64,000 nt of DNA from Lunularia cruciata (GCA_948567375.1 OX419758.1:34601001-34665000); one strand, 5' to 3'. Positions 23,984-36,530 are shown, counted from the first letter of the stretch. The notes: a model not told the origin generated them from the letters alone. A program made the numbers and translations.

Positions 23984-26200
23984 ATGAATGTTTGCATCAA
24001 GAGAAAAACAAGAAGAGAGAGTTCAAAGACAAACGTTGCATCGTGAAGAAGAAGAGCGTCTAAAGATCTAATCTACTTTGGCTGAAACTGAACAAGAAGT
24101 GTTGGACTTTCAATTTCTCCATGAAATTCAAGAAGCTTTGCAAGAAATCAAACAAAAGAAATGTGAAGGAGGGTGGCAAGGCTACTTTTTGTCCCCGTCT
24201 TCCAAGAAGAAGAAAGACTCAAGTGGGCAAACATATGCATTACGACCCAATACATTGACTTCCCCTAAAGCTATAAAGAAGGTCAAATTCATTAAGAAGT
24301 TTGTTCACAAAAAGACAACACAAACACTTACGGAAGAAGAGTGTCAACATCTTGTACGTACGATCCCTTAGTTGTTTCCAAGGAATTTTGAAGACCATTT
24401 GGAAGGTGTGGAACCTCTTACTTTTAATTGGGTTAAAGTCGACACAACCAGAGAAGAAGAAATTGTCAAAGAAGACCCCACTTTGAGCTTGACTAATTGG
24501 AACCCTTGGGCAGCCAACACGGCATCCATACCAAGCAGCTCTTTGGTTCCCTCAAGTTCAAACTTACCACAGCCGATTCCGCCGCATCGAACGATAACTT
24601 CGTTACCTTTGACCTAACACGCCTATCAGAAGTATAAGGGGACAGAACAAGACGAAGATCCTCACAAATTTATTGAGGAGTTTGAAGTCATTTCCTTTGC
24701 CAACAAGGAACATGACTCTACGGATCGATTGCGGATTTTTCCAAGTCTGCTCCAAAAGAAAGCTCGGAGCTGGTACACCCATGTAACTCAGAAGAGGTTC
24801 ACACCAGCAGACTAGGCAGACTTACAAAATGGCTTCCTGGTACAATTTCAGGAAGTGGATTATGATACGAGTGTCTTTGTGGCACTTAATGATTTGGACC
24901 AAGGGAAGAAGGAAAAATTGAGAGATCACTCTTAGCGATTCATGGCCCTATTGAACCGAGTTTCAAAACAATCAGGTGTGGTGGGTTACTGTGATGCCCA
25001 AGCCATTACGTGGTTCCTTGGAGGACTTTCACCGGAGATTCAAATCTTTGCCAAGGAGAGGAATGTAACTTCCCTAGACAAAGTCCTCAAACATGTTACC
25101 TGATATGAGGCGGCTCACTCCCACTCGTCCAACAACCAAAGAAATTGAGAGAAGAATGGCAAGAAGCCTAGATGGAGAGCTTCTTGCAGCACCTCCTCTT
25201 CTTCGGACAAATCCTCCACATCTTCAAGTTCTTCTTTGGACTCCAATGAAGAAACCAAGCCATGAAGAATACAAAGATGCAGAGGAAAGAAACCAGTAAC
25301 ACTGCTAGCAAAGAATGTACCTAAGGCGGATAAGAAGCTGGAGACTCTTATTAAAGAGTTCATGGATTTCAAGATCTAGATGATTGGGGCTAAGGACCGG
25401 AGAAAGCCCCTATCATTTGGTTGACCAAATGTATGGTGCACTACGTGTGGTAAATCCGGCCACGCTAATATGGAGTGTTTGACCCGCACTGCATTTCTTG
25501 TGCAAAAAATTGATTGGGTTCCCGGTTGGGACTAGAGTGAGGAAGAAGAGGCTATATACCAAACCCAAGAGGTACAATCTCCGGGGAGTATATCATAATA
25601 AGGTCCAAGGTATGGACCAAGGGAGTACAATAATAATGCTCCCCTACAAAGACCAACGATGGGCGGCCAAAATAGACCTCAAAATTTTGCATTGGGTGCT
25701 TGTTACAATTGTGGCTCAATGGGACATTGGTCTCCAAATTGTCCGGAGCCAAGACGGCAAATTGGGTACGTGCCCCTTTGTGGAAATTGTAAAAGATCGG
25801 GGCACACGGGAAATTAGTGCCCGCAACCACCACCAAAGCTTCCTATAAAGTATGTACAGACCCCCGCTGAGCGTGCTGCGCTCCAAGCAAAAGGGGATAC
25901 AAATGTAAATTGTATCATACTTGAGGAAGAGAGACCTCGAGAAGGGAGTCCCGCTTCAGAAGGAGAATGGCTGGACCTTAAAATTTTGAAGGTAGAAACA
26001 CACATGGGGAGGAAGAAGAGAGATCCCAAAGAAGTGAGTAATACGTCTTTGTCTTCACAAAAAGTGAAGAGACTACAACCAAAAGCTATCCTTTTTGTTA
26101 AGGAAGAAAAGGTCCTAGCAAAAGCTAAAGCAAAAACCTTGTAGAAAGAAATTAAGGAAGCATTACTCCATACACGAGAGATGAGTTTGGAGGAGAATAC
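23984..26200 (+). pseudogene. A2 gag, decayed
   Basis: The start ATG at 23984 matches the A3 gag start by alignment, but a frameshift follows before 24078. Recognisable parts are the N-terminal GGWQGYF segment, the acidic LTNWNPWA block, and the capsid-like core with ARSWYTHV and ITWFLGGLSPEI (24770-25060). A Ser-rich basic stretch and CCHC zinc knuckles (first at about 25436-25480) follow. TAG and TGA stops are scattered through it, mostly where A3 has CAG, CGA or TGG. The protein would package element RNA. It is clearly older than A3. Confidence 0.8.
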
Positions 26201-29200
26201 AAAGACACAACCTCTAGTTTTTCCGGCGGATATCAGGTCCAAAGTAAAAGACTTGATCCAAGCCGAAGTCGGTCAACCCAATGATCATCGGGTCAAGGAC
26301 ATATGTACTCCGATTACCATCCTTAAGCACCCCAAAGTCCAATTTGAACAAGGACAAACTTTGGATCCAAAGATAAAGGTGAAGAAGGTGAAATTGGGAG
26401 GAGTTCCACAATACAATATTGTGGCTGATATGGCGTCTACAAGTGCTAACATCACATTTTAGCAATTATGGGAGGACAAAAAGCTGTACAAAAAGCAGCT
26501 GAGTTTAGCCCTCAAGAAAGTAAGGGCGATGACCAAGAAAGACTTGCCTGCAATTTATCATATTGAACAAGAAGATTTGGGATCTCATGAGGTGGATGCG
26601 GAGATAGCAGGCTGTATGATCACATCCATACCCATTGATTTGGTCGACTGTGAATGTCATGATAGAAGACATTGTATATCGACTGGGGTATACAATGTTT
26701 GAACCAACACCCCAAATTCTGATATTTGTGAATCAAACCAAGAGACGGCCCTTGGGCATGCTGTCAAATATCACCACAATCATTAGAGGGGTGTCCTTCA
26801 AATTGAATTACATTGTGTTGCGACCAGTAACCAAAACTGGTTATCCTCTCTTGATCGGAAGACCCTAGTTGTACAGTGCCCAGGTCATTGTGGATTGGCA
26901 CCAGCAAAAATTAAGGTTTAAAGATATTTTGTCCAAAGAGTAGAAGGTGGTGACCGTGAATTGGACGAAGGTTCCTCACCTTGGGGAAACTTCTTCATTA
27001 GAAGACAAAGATGAATCCGGAGATTCATCGTCTTTGTCTTTCAAAGACTCTGAAGACAAAGTCCAGGTTAATTACCTGGAATGCTATGAGGTAGAGGTCA
27101 AAGACAAAGACCCATACGACATTGCCTCGGGTGAACAAGACTTGGAGGAAGGGGGTTTGACTGCAGTACGTCTCAAATTGAGCTGAGTAAGCCACATTGA
27201 AGGCGTCATCAACCCCAATAACTGTCAAGATGTGGTCTTGACTGAAGGAAAATTTTGAAGATTTTGAAGACAATCATTGCGGAGGAGTTTGCAAGATACA
27301 CTAACCTATTTATAGAATTCCAGGATGTATTTGCCTGGTCTATCGATCAAATGCCGGGCATTCCACCAGAATTTGGAGAACACTTGATCAATCTGGTTGA
27401 AGGTGCAGTTCCGGTTTGGCAAAGACAATACCGCCTGAACCCAAAGTACTCTCTCTTGGTGAAAGATGAAATTGACAAGTACTTAGGGGCCAGAATAATC
27501 TTTCCTATCTTGAGCAGTGAGTGGGTCTCCCCCATTGTTATTTTCAAAGAAGAGTTCCAAAGAAGAAGACGGGAAAGATTTGAGTGTGCCAAGATTTTCA
27601 CAAATTAAATGCAATCACAAGAAAGGATCATCATCCTTTGCCTTTTACGGATACAATTTTAGACCAAGTAGCTGGTCAACCTTGTTATAGTTTTCTTGAT
27701 GGATTTTCAGGATATAATTAGTATCCATCCGAGAAGAGGAAAAGGATAAAACCACATTCACCACCAATTGGGGCACCTTTGCTTACAATCAAATGCCCTT
27801 TGGGTTGTGTAATGCTCCCGCTACTTTCTAACGGATGATGAATGCCATCTTCAAGGATTTTTTGTGTAAATTTGTGGAAGTCTTCATTGATGATTTTTGT
27901 GTGTTTGGACGAAGAGAAGTACATTTGGATTACCTTCACCAAACTTTTGAAAGGTTGTCGTTTTGCCGGTTTGTCATTACACCTGGAGAAATGCTTCTTT
28001 GCAATGAAAGAGGGAATTCTTTTGGGGCATTGGATGTCAAGCTAAGGTATTGAAGTCAGTGTCGAGAAGGTCAAAGTAATCTCAGCTTTGGAATCCCTGA
28101 AGAATACTGAGAGCCTTCTTAGGACATGTTGGATACTATAGACGTCAAATTATGCAACGCTGGCTGCACCCCTTACAATGCTCTTGAAGAAGTCCAAAGA
28201 CTACTTGTGGGAAGCCACGCAAGAATTGCTTTCCAAGTATTGAAGGAGAAACTAGCTGAAGCACCTGTTATGAGGGCCCCGAATTAGGACGCTCCTTTTC
28301 ATGTGTATGTGGACACTTTGTCCATGGCAATCGGAGTTGTCTTAAGTCAAAAGGACAAGAAAAAGAAGGACTACCCACTCTATTACGCCAGCCAACAATT
28401 ATCAGTCTCAGAAAAGAACTATTTGAAGACTGAATGAGAAGCACTCGGAATGGTGTTTGCCTGCAATAAATTTTTCCACTACATGTTGGGATACAAGTTC
28501 ATCTTCTATGTTGACCATTACGAATTGCAACACTTGGTCAAGAAGGCAGATTTGTCCGGGCAAATTGCACGATGGATCTTGTTGTTACAAGAATTCACAT
28601 ACACTATACAAGTAAGGAAGGGAGCTTTGCATTCAAATGCGGACTTCTTATCCAGGTTAGAAACTCAAGACTCAAGACTCAAGACAATGATTGGTTTCTT
28701 GATGAAGAGCTATATCATTTGATGGCTGTTCAAAGTATGAGGTATGCGGCCAAATATCACTATCTACATACATGTCATTGTCTTGAGGGGCTGGACCCAA
28801 AGCAGAGGGCAGTCTTCCTGCGGAAAATGGGACCATACCAATTAAAACACAACATTTTGTTTAAGATGGGCAAAGATGAAGTACTTTGGAGATGTTTGGA
28901 AGCATACAAAGTTGGAGGAGTCATCGAATCCTTACACTTGGAAGCATCGGGAGAACACTATGCCCTGAAAAATATGGTGAAGAAAATTATTTCAGCAGAG
29001 TATTGGTGGCCTACAATGCATAAAGATACTTATGCCCATATTCAAAGTTGTGATGCCTTCAAAGAACAAGGAAACCAACGGTGACTTCCCAATGGCCTTT
29101 GAAACCAATTTTGCACTTGGCCCCATTTGAGAAATGGGGTATTGATTTTGTGGGCCCTATTCAACCAGTGATCCGTGTCACGAGGAAGAGGTACATCTTG

Positions 29201-29690
29201 GTATGCACCGATTATGCTACCAAGATGGTGGAAGTAGAGGCAACACAAAGATATGATGCAGAAATAGTTGCAAAATTTTTCTTCCGAAACATCATTTCCC
29301 GTTATGGGTGTCCTTTGGAATTGGTTAGTGATCAGGGAACTCATTTTTTGAACTCAATGGTGGAAGCATTAACCAAGTACTTCCAAATTAAACATCGGAA
29401 GACCACACCTTACAACCCAAAAGTGAATGGACTCACAAAGAAGGCCAACAGATTGTTGTGCAAAATTTTGAATAAGGTGACAGTTAATTATGCCTACGAT
29501 TGAGACACAAAGTTACCTACAGCTTTGTGGGCATATCAAACAATTGAAAAGATTACTACCAAGCAAACTCCTTATTTCCTAACATACTGATTGCATCCCA
29601 TACTACCAGTTGAATTTGAAGTACTGACATATCAAATTCTTTGTGAAGAACGATTGTCAGAGGAAGAAAGTGCTGAATTTCGGCGTTTCG
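26201..29690 (+). pseudogene. A2 protease-RT-RNase H-integrase, decayed and truncated
   Basis: The protease region lies near 26580-26870, but the DSG site is disrupted. RT starts at about 27255 (FQDVFAWSIDQMPGIP). The FIDDFCVFG catalytic block is at about 27880-27910. RNase H spans about 28290-28640, with the DTLSMAIG and FYVDHY segments. Integrase has a zinc domain near 28950-29060 and a DDE core at 29130-29440. The glutamate expected in the NGLTEK block of A3 is Lys here. At least four frame changes and many stops make it nonfunctional. The coding sequence ends at the 29690 junction. Confidence 0.8.
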
Positions 29691-29847
29691 AGGCTTTGAG
29701 GCATAGGGCTGTGGGCTTTGAGAGGCTACGATGGCCTAGAAGGGCCAGAAGGGCCAGCAAGCCAGCTTGCTGGTGTGAGGCTAGCTAGTTTAGAGTAGAT
29801 CTTGGTCATTGGTTGGCAAAATCTGCCTTTCTCGCTAGATTGTGCGC

Positions 29848-29912
29848 AACAGGGTTTGACCCCTAGATCTCTTGTTACTAGACTGGTGCCCTAGCCAACT
29901 GGTCCACCCTCA
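29848..29912 (-). other. tRNA-like segment (degenerate tRNA or SINE head)
   Basis: On the minus strand the segment has an A-box-like stretch (agttggctagggca) and an anticodon-loop-like ctagtaa. A T-arm-like ggggtcaaaccc with B-box character follows at normal tRNA spacing. The anticodon and acceptor stems do not pair well, so a working tRNA gene is unlikely. A tRNA-derived SINE head is more plausible. Confidence 0.4.
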
Positions 29913-30047
29913 CTTGTTGTCATAGTGATTGTGCCACTGTTATCTATACACATGTAGCTTTGGCTAGGAGAGGCAGTTTGATCCCATTCTTGGTGATCCT
30001 GGTAGCTTAGGACTTAGATACGAACTACTCTTATGTCAAATGCCAAA

Positions 30048-30064
30048 TGGTGGCAGAGTCAGTC
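30048..30064 (+). other. Possible primer binding site of B1
   Basis: TGGTGGCAGAGTCAGTC keeps the frame of the common plant initiator-Met site TGGTATCAGAGC, with several mismatches. It sits ahead of gag, where a primer site is expected, but no matching LTR precedes it. Confidence 0.3.
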
Positions 30065-30372
30065 CCGTGTTGTGTTATGAGATGGAGGGTTTTTGTTTAG
30101 ATTTCTTGTGATTGGATCCCCTCCATTCTTTGCTTCTTGTTTGTGCACCACGTTTGTGTGAGGTGCCCTGACTTTTGAGCGTTGGTGCTCTGGTGTGCTC
30201 TCGGTGGTGAGGCTGGAGTGATAACCAGTCAGACTACCTGTGTTTCTCTCCAGTGAGGCAGGAAGTGATGACCTGCAGACCGTGAGAGTGCATGTTATGA
30301 TGGCAGGTTATAGGTTGCCCTTCCCCTAGTGTAGTTATCTCGGTTAGAGTTACATTAGTGGGTGGTGTTTAG

Positions 30373-32175
30373 TTGGTGTTGGCACGCGGTGGTGTTGGCA
30401 CTTGGTGGGGTACTTGCGGTTGCGACTTGCGGTTGCAATTGGTGGTTCGGGTTTGCTGTTGTAGTTATGTGGTCACAACGGAGTTCTTTGGAGATTCCAG
30501 AGGAGTTAGCCCTGCAGTACGCAATAGGTTTACTCGGAGTGGTGCTCGGTATCAGCCTGTATCTCAGGTCTCAGTGAGGGAGGAGATTGACTCTGAGTTG
30601 GAGTTCGACACAAGAGCTGATTCAGTTGACAGTGCACTTGGTGTGTCCGCACCGTTGTTGTGGGACATGGACGAGATTTATGGGGCCTCCAAAGGCCCTA
30701 GGCGTTACTCTGGTACAGTGGGTACCATTGAGTTGGATGACTTCATCTAGGAGTTTGATAGTTGGTGTGATCTGCAGCAGATGCGGAACCCAACTTTGTT
30801 CACACCCTTCATGGCATGGAAGGGGTTGTTTCAGCACTTGGAGGGTCCACCAATGAATGATTACCATGAGTTCAGGAGAGCTCATTTGGAGGAGATTGAG
30901 TTATGGAGACAGTATTGGTCTCCACAATATGTCTCCATCACTTCTGGCTCGGTGGCCAGGAGTAGATCAGCTGTACCCACGAGTTCTAGCTCGAGTAGTG
31001 TTGGTGGAGCTAGTGGAGGTGCACTAGCTAGAGATAGTGCTACTACGAGTGGAGGTACCGCTGCAGGAGGTGGTGTGGTACCAGGGTTTAACCCCATGGT
31101 GGAGTTCTTCCTATGTTTGAGGCAGAACTACCAGGGAGTGCGGACTGACAAGCTGAGGAGCTTGCAAGAGTTCCAGCAGAAGGCTGGAGAGAGCCTACGC
31201 GAGGCATATACTTGCATGAGGCGGCTGATCAGTTTCACTCAGGGAGTTACTGAGGCCCAGGCAGTCCAGTTTTGGTATGGGATACTGGACAGGGAGTTGC
31301 GACATAGAGTTCGTGATGCTACGTTGTTGCAGGCTACTTCGCCCACTTTGGCAGTAGTCTTTGGTTTGGCTGAGCATATTGAGCTCAACATGGTGGAGGA
31401 GAGAGTGGTGACATCTGGATTTGGTAGGGAGACCTCATCCACAGTTGTGACTTTTGCTAGAGTGCAGTAGAGTGCACCACGCCCAGTTGGTTTTCGAGGA
31501 CAGGGTGGACAGCCCAGATCCTATGGAGCGAGTGGAGGGCCTAGTGGAGTTAGACCCTTACCCTCATTTTTGGGTCAGCAGCAGCCAGTGAGTGGTGGTG
31601 TTGCTTGTTGGACTTGTGGTGGACCTCACCATAGGAGAGAGTGTACTCAGGGCAGCGGACGTGATACCTTTGGTGCATCACAGCCAGCATAGAGGCAGTG
31701 TGAGCATTGCCACAGATTTGGTCACACTAGTGACCGGTGTTTTGACCTACACCCGGAGTTACGGAGTGGTAGGGCTGCTATGGCAGGTAGTAGAGGAGCT
31801 CCAGTTCATGGAGGACGAGGTGGTAGAGGTGGTGGTAGAGGATCTACACCTAGTAGGGATACAGTACCTGCCCTTACTTTTGACACAACTATGGCTACTT
31901 GGATTGAGCAGTTGGAGCAGAGATTGGCTAGTATGGCTATTGCTCAGAGGAGATCAGATTCGGGTGCTGAGGCTTCCACCTCATATGCTGGTGATAGAGA
32001 TGCTTTGGACTTCATGTGCGGAGCAGCACAAGTGGATGCATCTGCAACAGTGACTAGGAGTGCAGTACGTGCTCCAAAGCCTAGAGGAGCATCAGTGGAA
32101 TTGGACCCACAGAGAGGAGAGGTTGGGAGACAGGTCAGACTTCCCCAGTCTTTCACGCTATCTGACGCATTGTAG
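30373..32175 (+). pseudogene. B1 gag (capsid and CCHC zinc knuckles)
   Basis: One frame runs from about 30373 to the TAG at 32173. Its central domain is retrotransposon-gag-like: a VEFFLCLRQNY block, then LRSLQEFQQKAGESL and FWYGILDRELRHRV (31100-31310). The C-terminal part has a CWTC..HHRREC motif (31610-31650) and a clean CX2CX4HX4C knuckle (CEHCHRFGHTSDRC, about 31699-31740). A Gly/Arg-rich RNA-binding-like tract follows (31780-31860). In-frame TAG codons lie at 30748, 31468 and 31690. B copies elsewhere have CAG at the 31468 site. Exact start uncertain: no strong ATG context stands out. Expected role: RNA packaging and particle assembly. Confidence 0.8.
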
Positions 32176-34026
32176 ACGACATCCATGGTTCCTGGACATC
32201 CCAATGCAGGTGTGGTAGGTGGTGATGGAGTACCTGATGGACTACCAGCTAGTCAGCCACCTGCTACTACACAGACTGAGTTTAGCATGATGTTGGGGGC
32301 GGCTCAGCTGATTATGCGGCATCCTTTGTTTTCAGCCAGTGACATGTTTACATTGGGAGTTGACCCAGCCCCAGTGTTCCGGTTGGCTGCCACGTTGTGT
32401 GAGAGTAGGGATGGTGCAGTTCCTACTACTAGAGCAGAGGTGGTTGGTAGTGGATCTGACTTGGTTGAGGAGCATGGGATCCGTTCAGCGACCAGTGGTT
32501 TATGGCAGGCAGCAACGGCTAGACTGGAGGAGTTGCCAGCTAGACCGGCCTTTGAGAGAGCGCGGTTTACACCTGGTGTTGTCCTATTGGATAACCAGAG
32601 GGGGATCTTTCGTTTAGTGGGACCTTCAGGGAAGGTATATACACCATAGAGAGTCTTGTTAGACTCTGGTGCGCAGCCCCTTATGTTGGGGAAGGCTGCA
32701 GTTGTTGGTCTGGAGTTACGGAAGACCGATGTGGAGAGGTGTCCATTTCAGATCCAGACATCTCTAGGTGGTGGTTTGACACAGTACATCACACGTGGGG
32801 AGCTTGTTGTCCAGGTTCAGCCTGGTCATCCGACTGATAGCTCGGTGGTGAGAGCTCAGGCTATTGCGACAATAGCTGAGTCATATGATGTGCTAGTTGG
32901 GGGAGCAGTGTTATACCCTATGGGTTTCAGCATTGACTATTGGGAGGAGACAGCCTCTTATAGACATGGTTGGCAGTCTGGTGAGGGACGGGTATGTCAC
33001 CTACCAGTACGTTTCAGTAGTGGCAGTCTTGGCTCACTACAGTTCGGGACCATGGCAGCATCAGTTTTGGCTTTCAGTGGTGCAATTACTTGGCCTGGTG
33101 ACTTGTTGGAGGGGAACGCCCATGCAGAGGATACTCCAGTACTAGAGGAGATCACTCGGCTATGGAGTACGAGTAGGATTGTTCCATCCACCTTGGATGT
33201 TCCATTGTGGAGTTCAAAGGAGGCATTGCAGCAGCATGCAGATCAGTTTGTGCAGCAGGCTTGGAGTGGAGCCTTCGTACCATCAGGGGATGAGTGTGAG
33301 GATGAGCCTCTAGAGGCGATTGCTTTGACACCTCTGGATACCACACTCATTGCTTGGCAGTATCCAGTAGAGGGGATATGTTTATTGGAGTTGTTTGGTG
33401 GGATCAGCACCGGACTAGCTGCGGTGTTACAGGCGGGTATCCGAGTACAGAGGTACTTGTATGTAGAGAGAGATGAGACTACTAGGCGAGTCTCTTTACA
33501 TCATGTGGCACACTTGGCCTATTGCTATCCAGAGTTATTACCAATGTCAGCAGTTAGAGGTTACCAGAAGGCCTTACCAGGAGACATTTCCTTACTGGGG
33601 GCGCATGACCTAGAGAGACATGGGCCTATTCACTTGGTGATTTCTGGATGGCCATGTCAGGGACATACACGTGCGGGCTATGGTTTGGGTCTTCAGGATC
33701 CTTGTTCTGGTGTGTTTTGGGAGATGTTACGGATACTACAACATCTCCAGGTTCATCAGTCTGTTTCTCCAGCTAACCTTTTGGAGAACGTTCCATTGAT
33801 GGGTGATTCTTGCACTAGAGTGGTGGCGAGTACACATCAGGTCCATTCATGGATGGGACCTGCTGTATTGTTAGATGTAGCCAGAGTGGGATCACGGGCT
33901 CATTGTCTTCATCTTTGGTGGACGAACCTCTTACCCAGAGAGGTTCTACAGCGTAGTTATGATGGGATTCAGCGACTGGACCACATTCTTGTTGATGATA
34001 TCTTGGATATTGGACGTCAGTCTTAG
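32176..34026 (+). CDS. B1 aspartic protease fused to C5-cytosine DNA methyltransferase domain
   Basis: The frame continues from gag and is open from 32656 to 34023 after a TAG at 32647. Residue numbers count from the Met at 32656. The protease has the LDSGA site (residues 2-6) and a later VLVGG block. Residues 240-456 form a C5 methyltransferase. Motif I is FGGISTG (247-253), like the FxGIxTG of DNMT3 enzymes. A VQRYLYVERDE motif II follows. Motif IV is SGWPCQG, with catalytic-type Cys334. Motif VI is ENVP (Glu377). The end holds a SRAHCLHLWWTN stretch resembling the DNMT3 RAR..FWGN region, with His in place of the second Arg. It sits between protease and RT. An activity transferring methyl groups from SAM to cytosine is inferred, not shown. 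Confidence 0.85.
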
Positions 34027-36530
34027 ACAGTGGTAGTGGCTGATAGGTCACCTATGGCAGTGGTGAACCTAGTTGGACAGCCTAGAGCTGCATTTCCCAC
34101 ACTCATGAGTTTCCCAGGCTCTCATGCTTTTCTTGCTTGGGACTCACAGTTACAGTAGTTGGTGGAGCCCAATGCTGATGAGAGAGAGAGCGGGCGATGG
34201 GTTTTTGCACCGGTATTACCGCTATTCTAGTAGTGTCAGAGGCATCTAGGCGTCAGGTGTTAGGTCAGGCTATGGACCTGAACTGTTTGACCTGGATTGT
34301 GAGCCTTGGTTTGGCAGAGCAGCGTAGGATGCGCTTGATAGGCATCACCACTGGGACACTTGTGAGCCCTGTGCCTATCGAGACGATTCAGGCACATGTT
34401 GGGGGCGATGGACCGAGTGGACATGGTATTCTTGGGACACATCCAATAGCTACTAGGGAGAGTGGTCTACTTGGAGTCCATCCAGGTGAGCGTGGGCTAC
34501 TTGGATTACACCCTTGGTCCACATGGGATGCAGCTAGAGGACGTGTGGAGCTTGCAGCCAGAGTGGAGGGAGTTTTTCGCACAGAGGTTGGGACCTCTAG
34601 TGGTCGTGAGCATGACACTATTGCTCCCAAGGGCCCAGTGTAGCAGCCAGTCAGTACGTCTTCCACTCCTACTACAGTTACAGAGGATACTTGGGAGCCA
34701 GATCTTGGACCCAAGCTTACTGGAGAGGAAAGACGGACGGTTTGGAGGTTCTTGAGGAGTCACACGAGTTGTTTTGCCTTCAGTATGAAGGATTTGGGTG
34801 CTCTGAAGGGACTTGGTATACGGATTGAGCTGACTAGTGACACACCAGTTTTCCAACGTCCTTATCGATATAGTGAGATGGAGAGGACATTGATTTAGAG
34901 CCGGAGTAGTGACCTTTTTGAGGCTGGTTTGGTGGAGATTTCACATGGAGAGTATGCATCAGCAACAATGATGCCAGCCAAGAAGGATATGCATGGCAAC
35001 TATACAGATAGGCGGATGTGTGGAGATTACCGTCCTATCAACCGACAGACCAGGGCTGATCGGTATGCCATGCTTACACCGGAGGAGATTTTTGATGCGA
35101 TTGGGCATGCAAAGGTCTTCAGTACTTTGGATCTTCGAGCGGGATATCATCAGTTGCCGATCAGGGAGGAAGATAAGTCCAAGATAGCATTTTGGGCTAT
35201 TGATCCTCACGGCAAGGATGTGTTATATCAGTGGAGGTTCTTACCATTTGGGTTGAAGAATGCTCCCGCTGAGTTCCAGAGGGTCATGGATAGGATCCTA
35301 GCTGGATTGGATTTTGCTCGGTGCTATATTGATGACATTTTGGTTTATAGCACTACTGTGGAGGAGCATGAGAGACAGTTGTTGGAGGTGTTTGCGAGGT
35401 TGAGATCTCATGGACTCAAATTACATCATGGGAAGTGTAGGTTCTTCCATGAGCAGGTTGAGTATTTGGGTCACACTATCTACCCCGGAGGACTTGGTGT
35501 TCAGCAGACCAAGGTGGAGGCTATTGCATGTATTCCTCGGCCTACGGATGTGAGCAGAGTGCGAGCATTCCTTGGGTTGGCGAACTTCTATCGCTGCTAT
35601 GTTAGAGGATTTAGTGCCATTGCCAAGGCCTTGACAAAGCTGACCAAGCTTACACAAGAGTGGTGTTGGGGAGATGAGCAGGAGAGAGCTTTTGTAGAGC
35701 TCAAGGAGAGGTTGACATCTGCTCCTATTTTGAGGAGACCGATCAGGGGACAACCATTTCAGGTTCACACTGATTGGAGTATGTTGGGGCTTGGAGCGGT
35801 GCTCACCCAGCATGATGATGAGGAGAAGGAGTTTGTGGTGGCCTATGCTAGTGGCTCTAACAATTCAGCGGAGGTGAAGTATAGTTCATATGAGGGAGAG
35901 TGCTTGGCAGCAGTTTGGGCAGTAGCACATTTCCGATGTTACTTGTTTGGTAACCCCTTCACTCTTATCATTGATCATCAGCTGCTGAAGTGGTTGATGG
36001 AGTCCGACAAGCTTTCAGGGAAGCTTGCACGATGGGCTCTGATTTTACAAGAGTATGATTTCATGGTTGTTCATAGACCTGGAGTGGTGAACCGTGATGC
36101 AGATGGGTTGAGTAGAAACCCATGTCCCAGCCAGCAGGATCAGACCGGAGCACGTTGGCATGGTGAGACAGATGAGGAGATGGTGCCAGGTTGGCATGCA
36201 TCGGCCTTTCTGTGTATATTTGCAGAGACTTTGGTGGTATCTCTCTCAGCACATACAGGAGGAGTTATTGAGGTCACAGATCCAGAGAGTGAAGATATTG
36301 GTATAGTTCAGCAAGACATTCATGATGATGTCTTAGTGATGGACTATCTTCGCACTGGTGTTGTGGGTGGCACAGTTGGGGCCAAGGAGAGAGACTGTGT
36401 TCTTCAGCAAGCCAGACGGTTCAGATTGGAGGGTAGACACCTTTTGCGTGTATGGGAGGATGGTAGAGTGCGAGTAGTACCACTTCAGCACAAAGACCCC
36501 AATTGGTCCGTCATGCTCATGAGGAGCTAG
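34027..36530 (+). pseudogene. B1 linker, reverse transcriptase and RNase H
   Basis: After TAGs at 34024 and 34156 the frame changes. The new frame runs from about 34197, with TAGs at 34641 and 34896, to 36530, and is open from 34929 for 533 codons. RT begins near 34735 (WRFLRSHTSCFAF). It carries the palm block FSTLDLRAGYHQ, the FGLKNAPAEFQ block and the YIDDILVYS active site (about 35325-35350). RNase H has HTDWSMLGLGAVLTQ, YSSYEGECLAAVWA and IIDHQLLKWL, giving the Asp-Glu-Asp set. A DADGLSRNP end block leads to the integrase linker. A one-base frame change near 36480-36505 separates it from integrase. The pol part looks catalytically complete except for interruptions. Confidence 0.85.

Larger units (their letters stand above)
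23901..29690 (+). mobile_element. A2 internal region, broken in integrase
   Basis: Leader, gag, protease, RT, RNase H and integrase are present in the order seen in A3. Similarity to A3 stops at about 29690, within the integrase C-terminus. Unrelated sequence leading to family B follows. No polypurine tract or 3' LTR is present, so A2 was truncated by deletion or by the join to B1. Confidence 0.85.
29691..30372. other. Junction and leader before family B gag; no 5' LTR seen
   Basis: This stretch joins broken A2 to B1. None of it resembles the B 3' LTR. It holds a minus-strand tRNA-like segment (29848-29912) and a possible primer site (30048-30064). The remainder to 30372 may be B leader sequence. 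GC content is higher than in the AT-rich region to the left. Confidence 0.5.

Noticed and set aside
29848-29912. A functional tRNA gene on the minus strand
   Set aside because: A- and B-box-like sequences are present, but the anticodon and acceptor stems do not pair.
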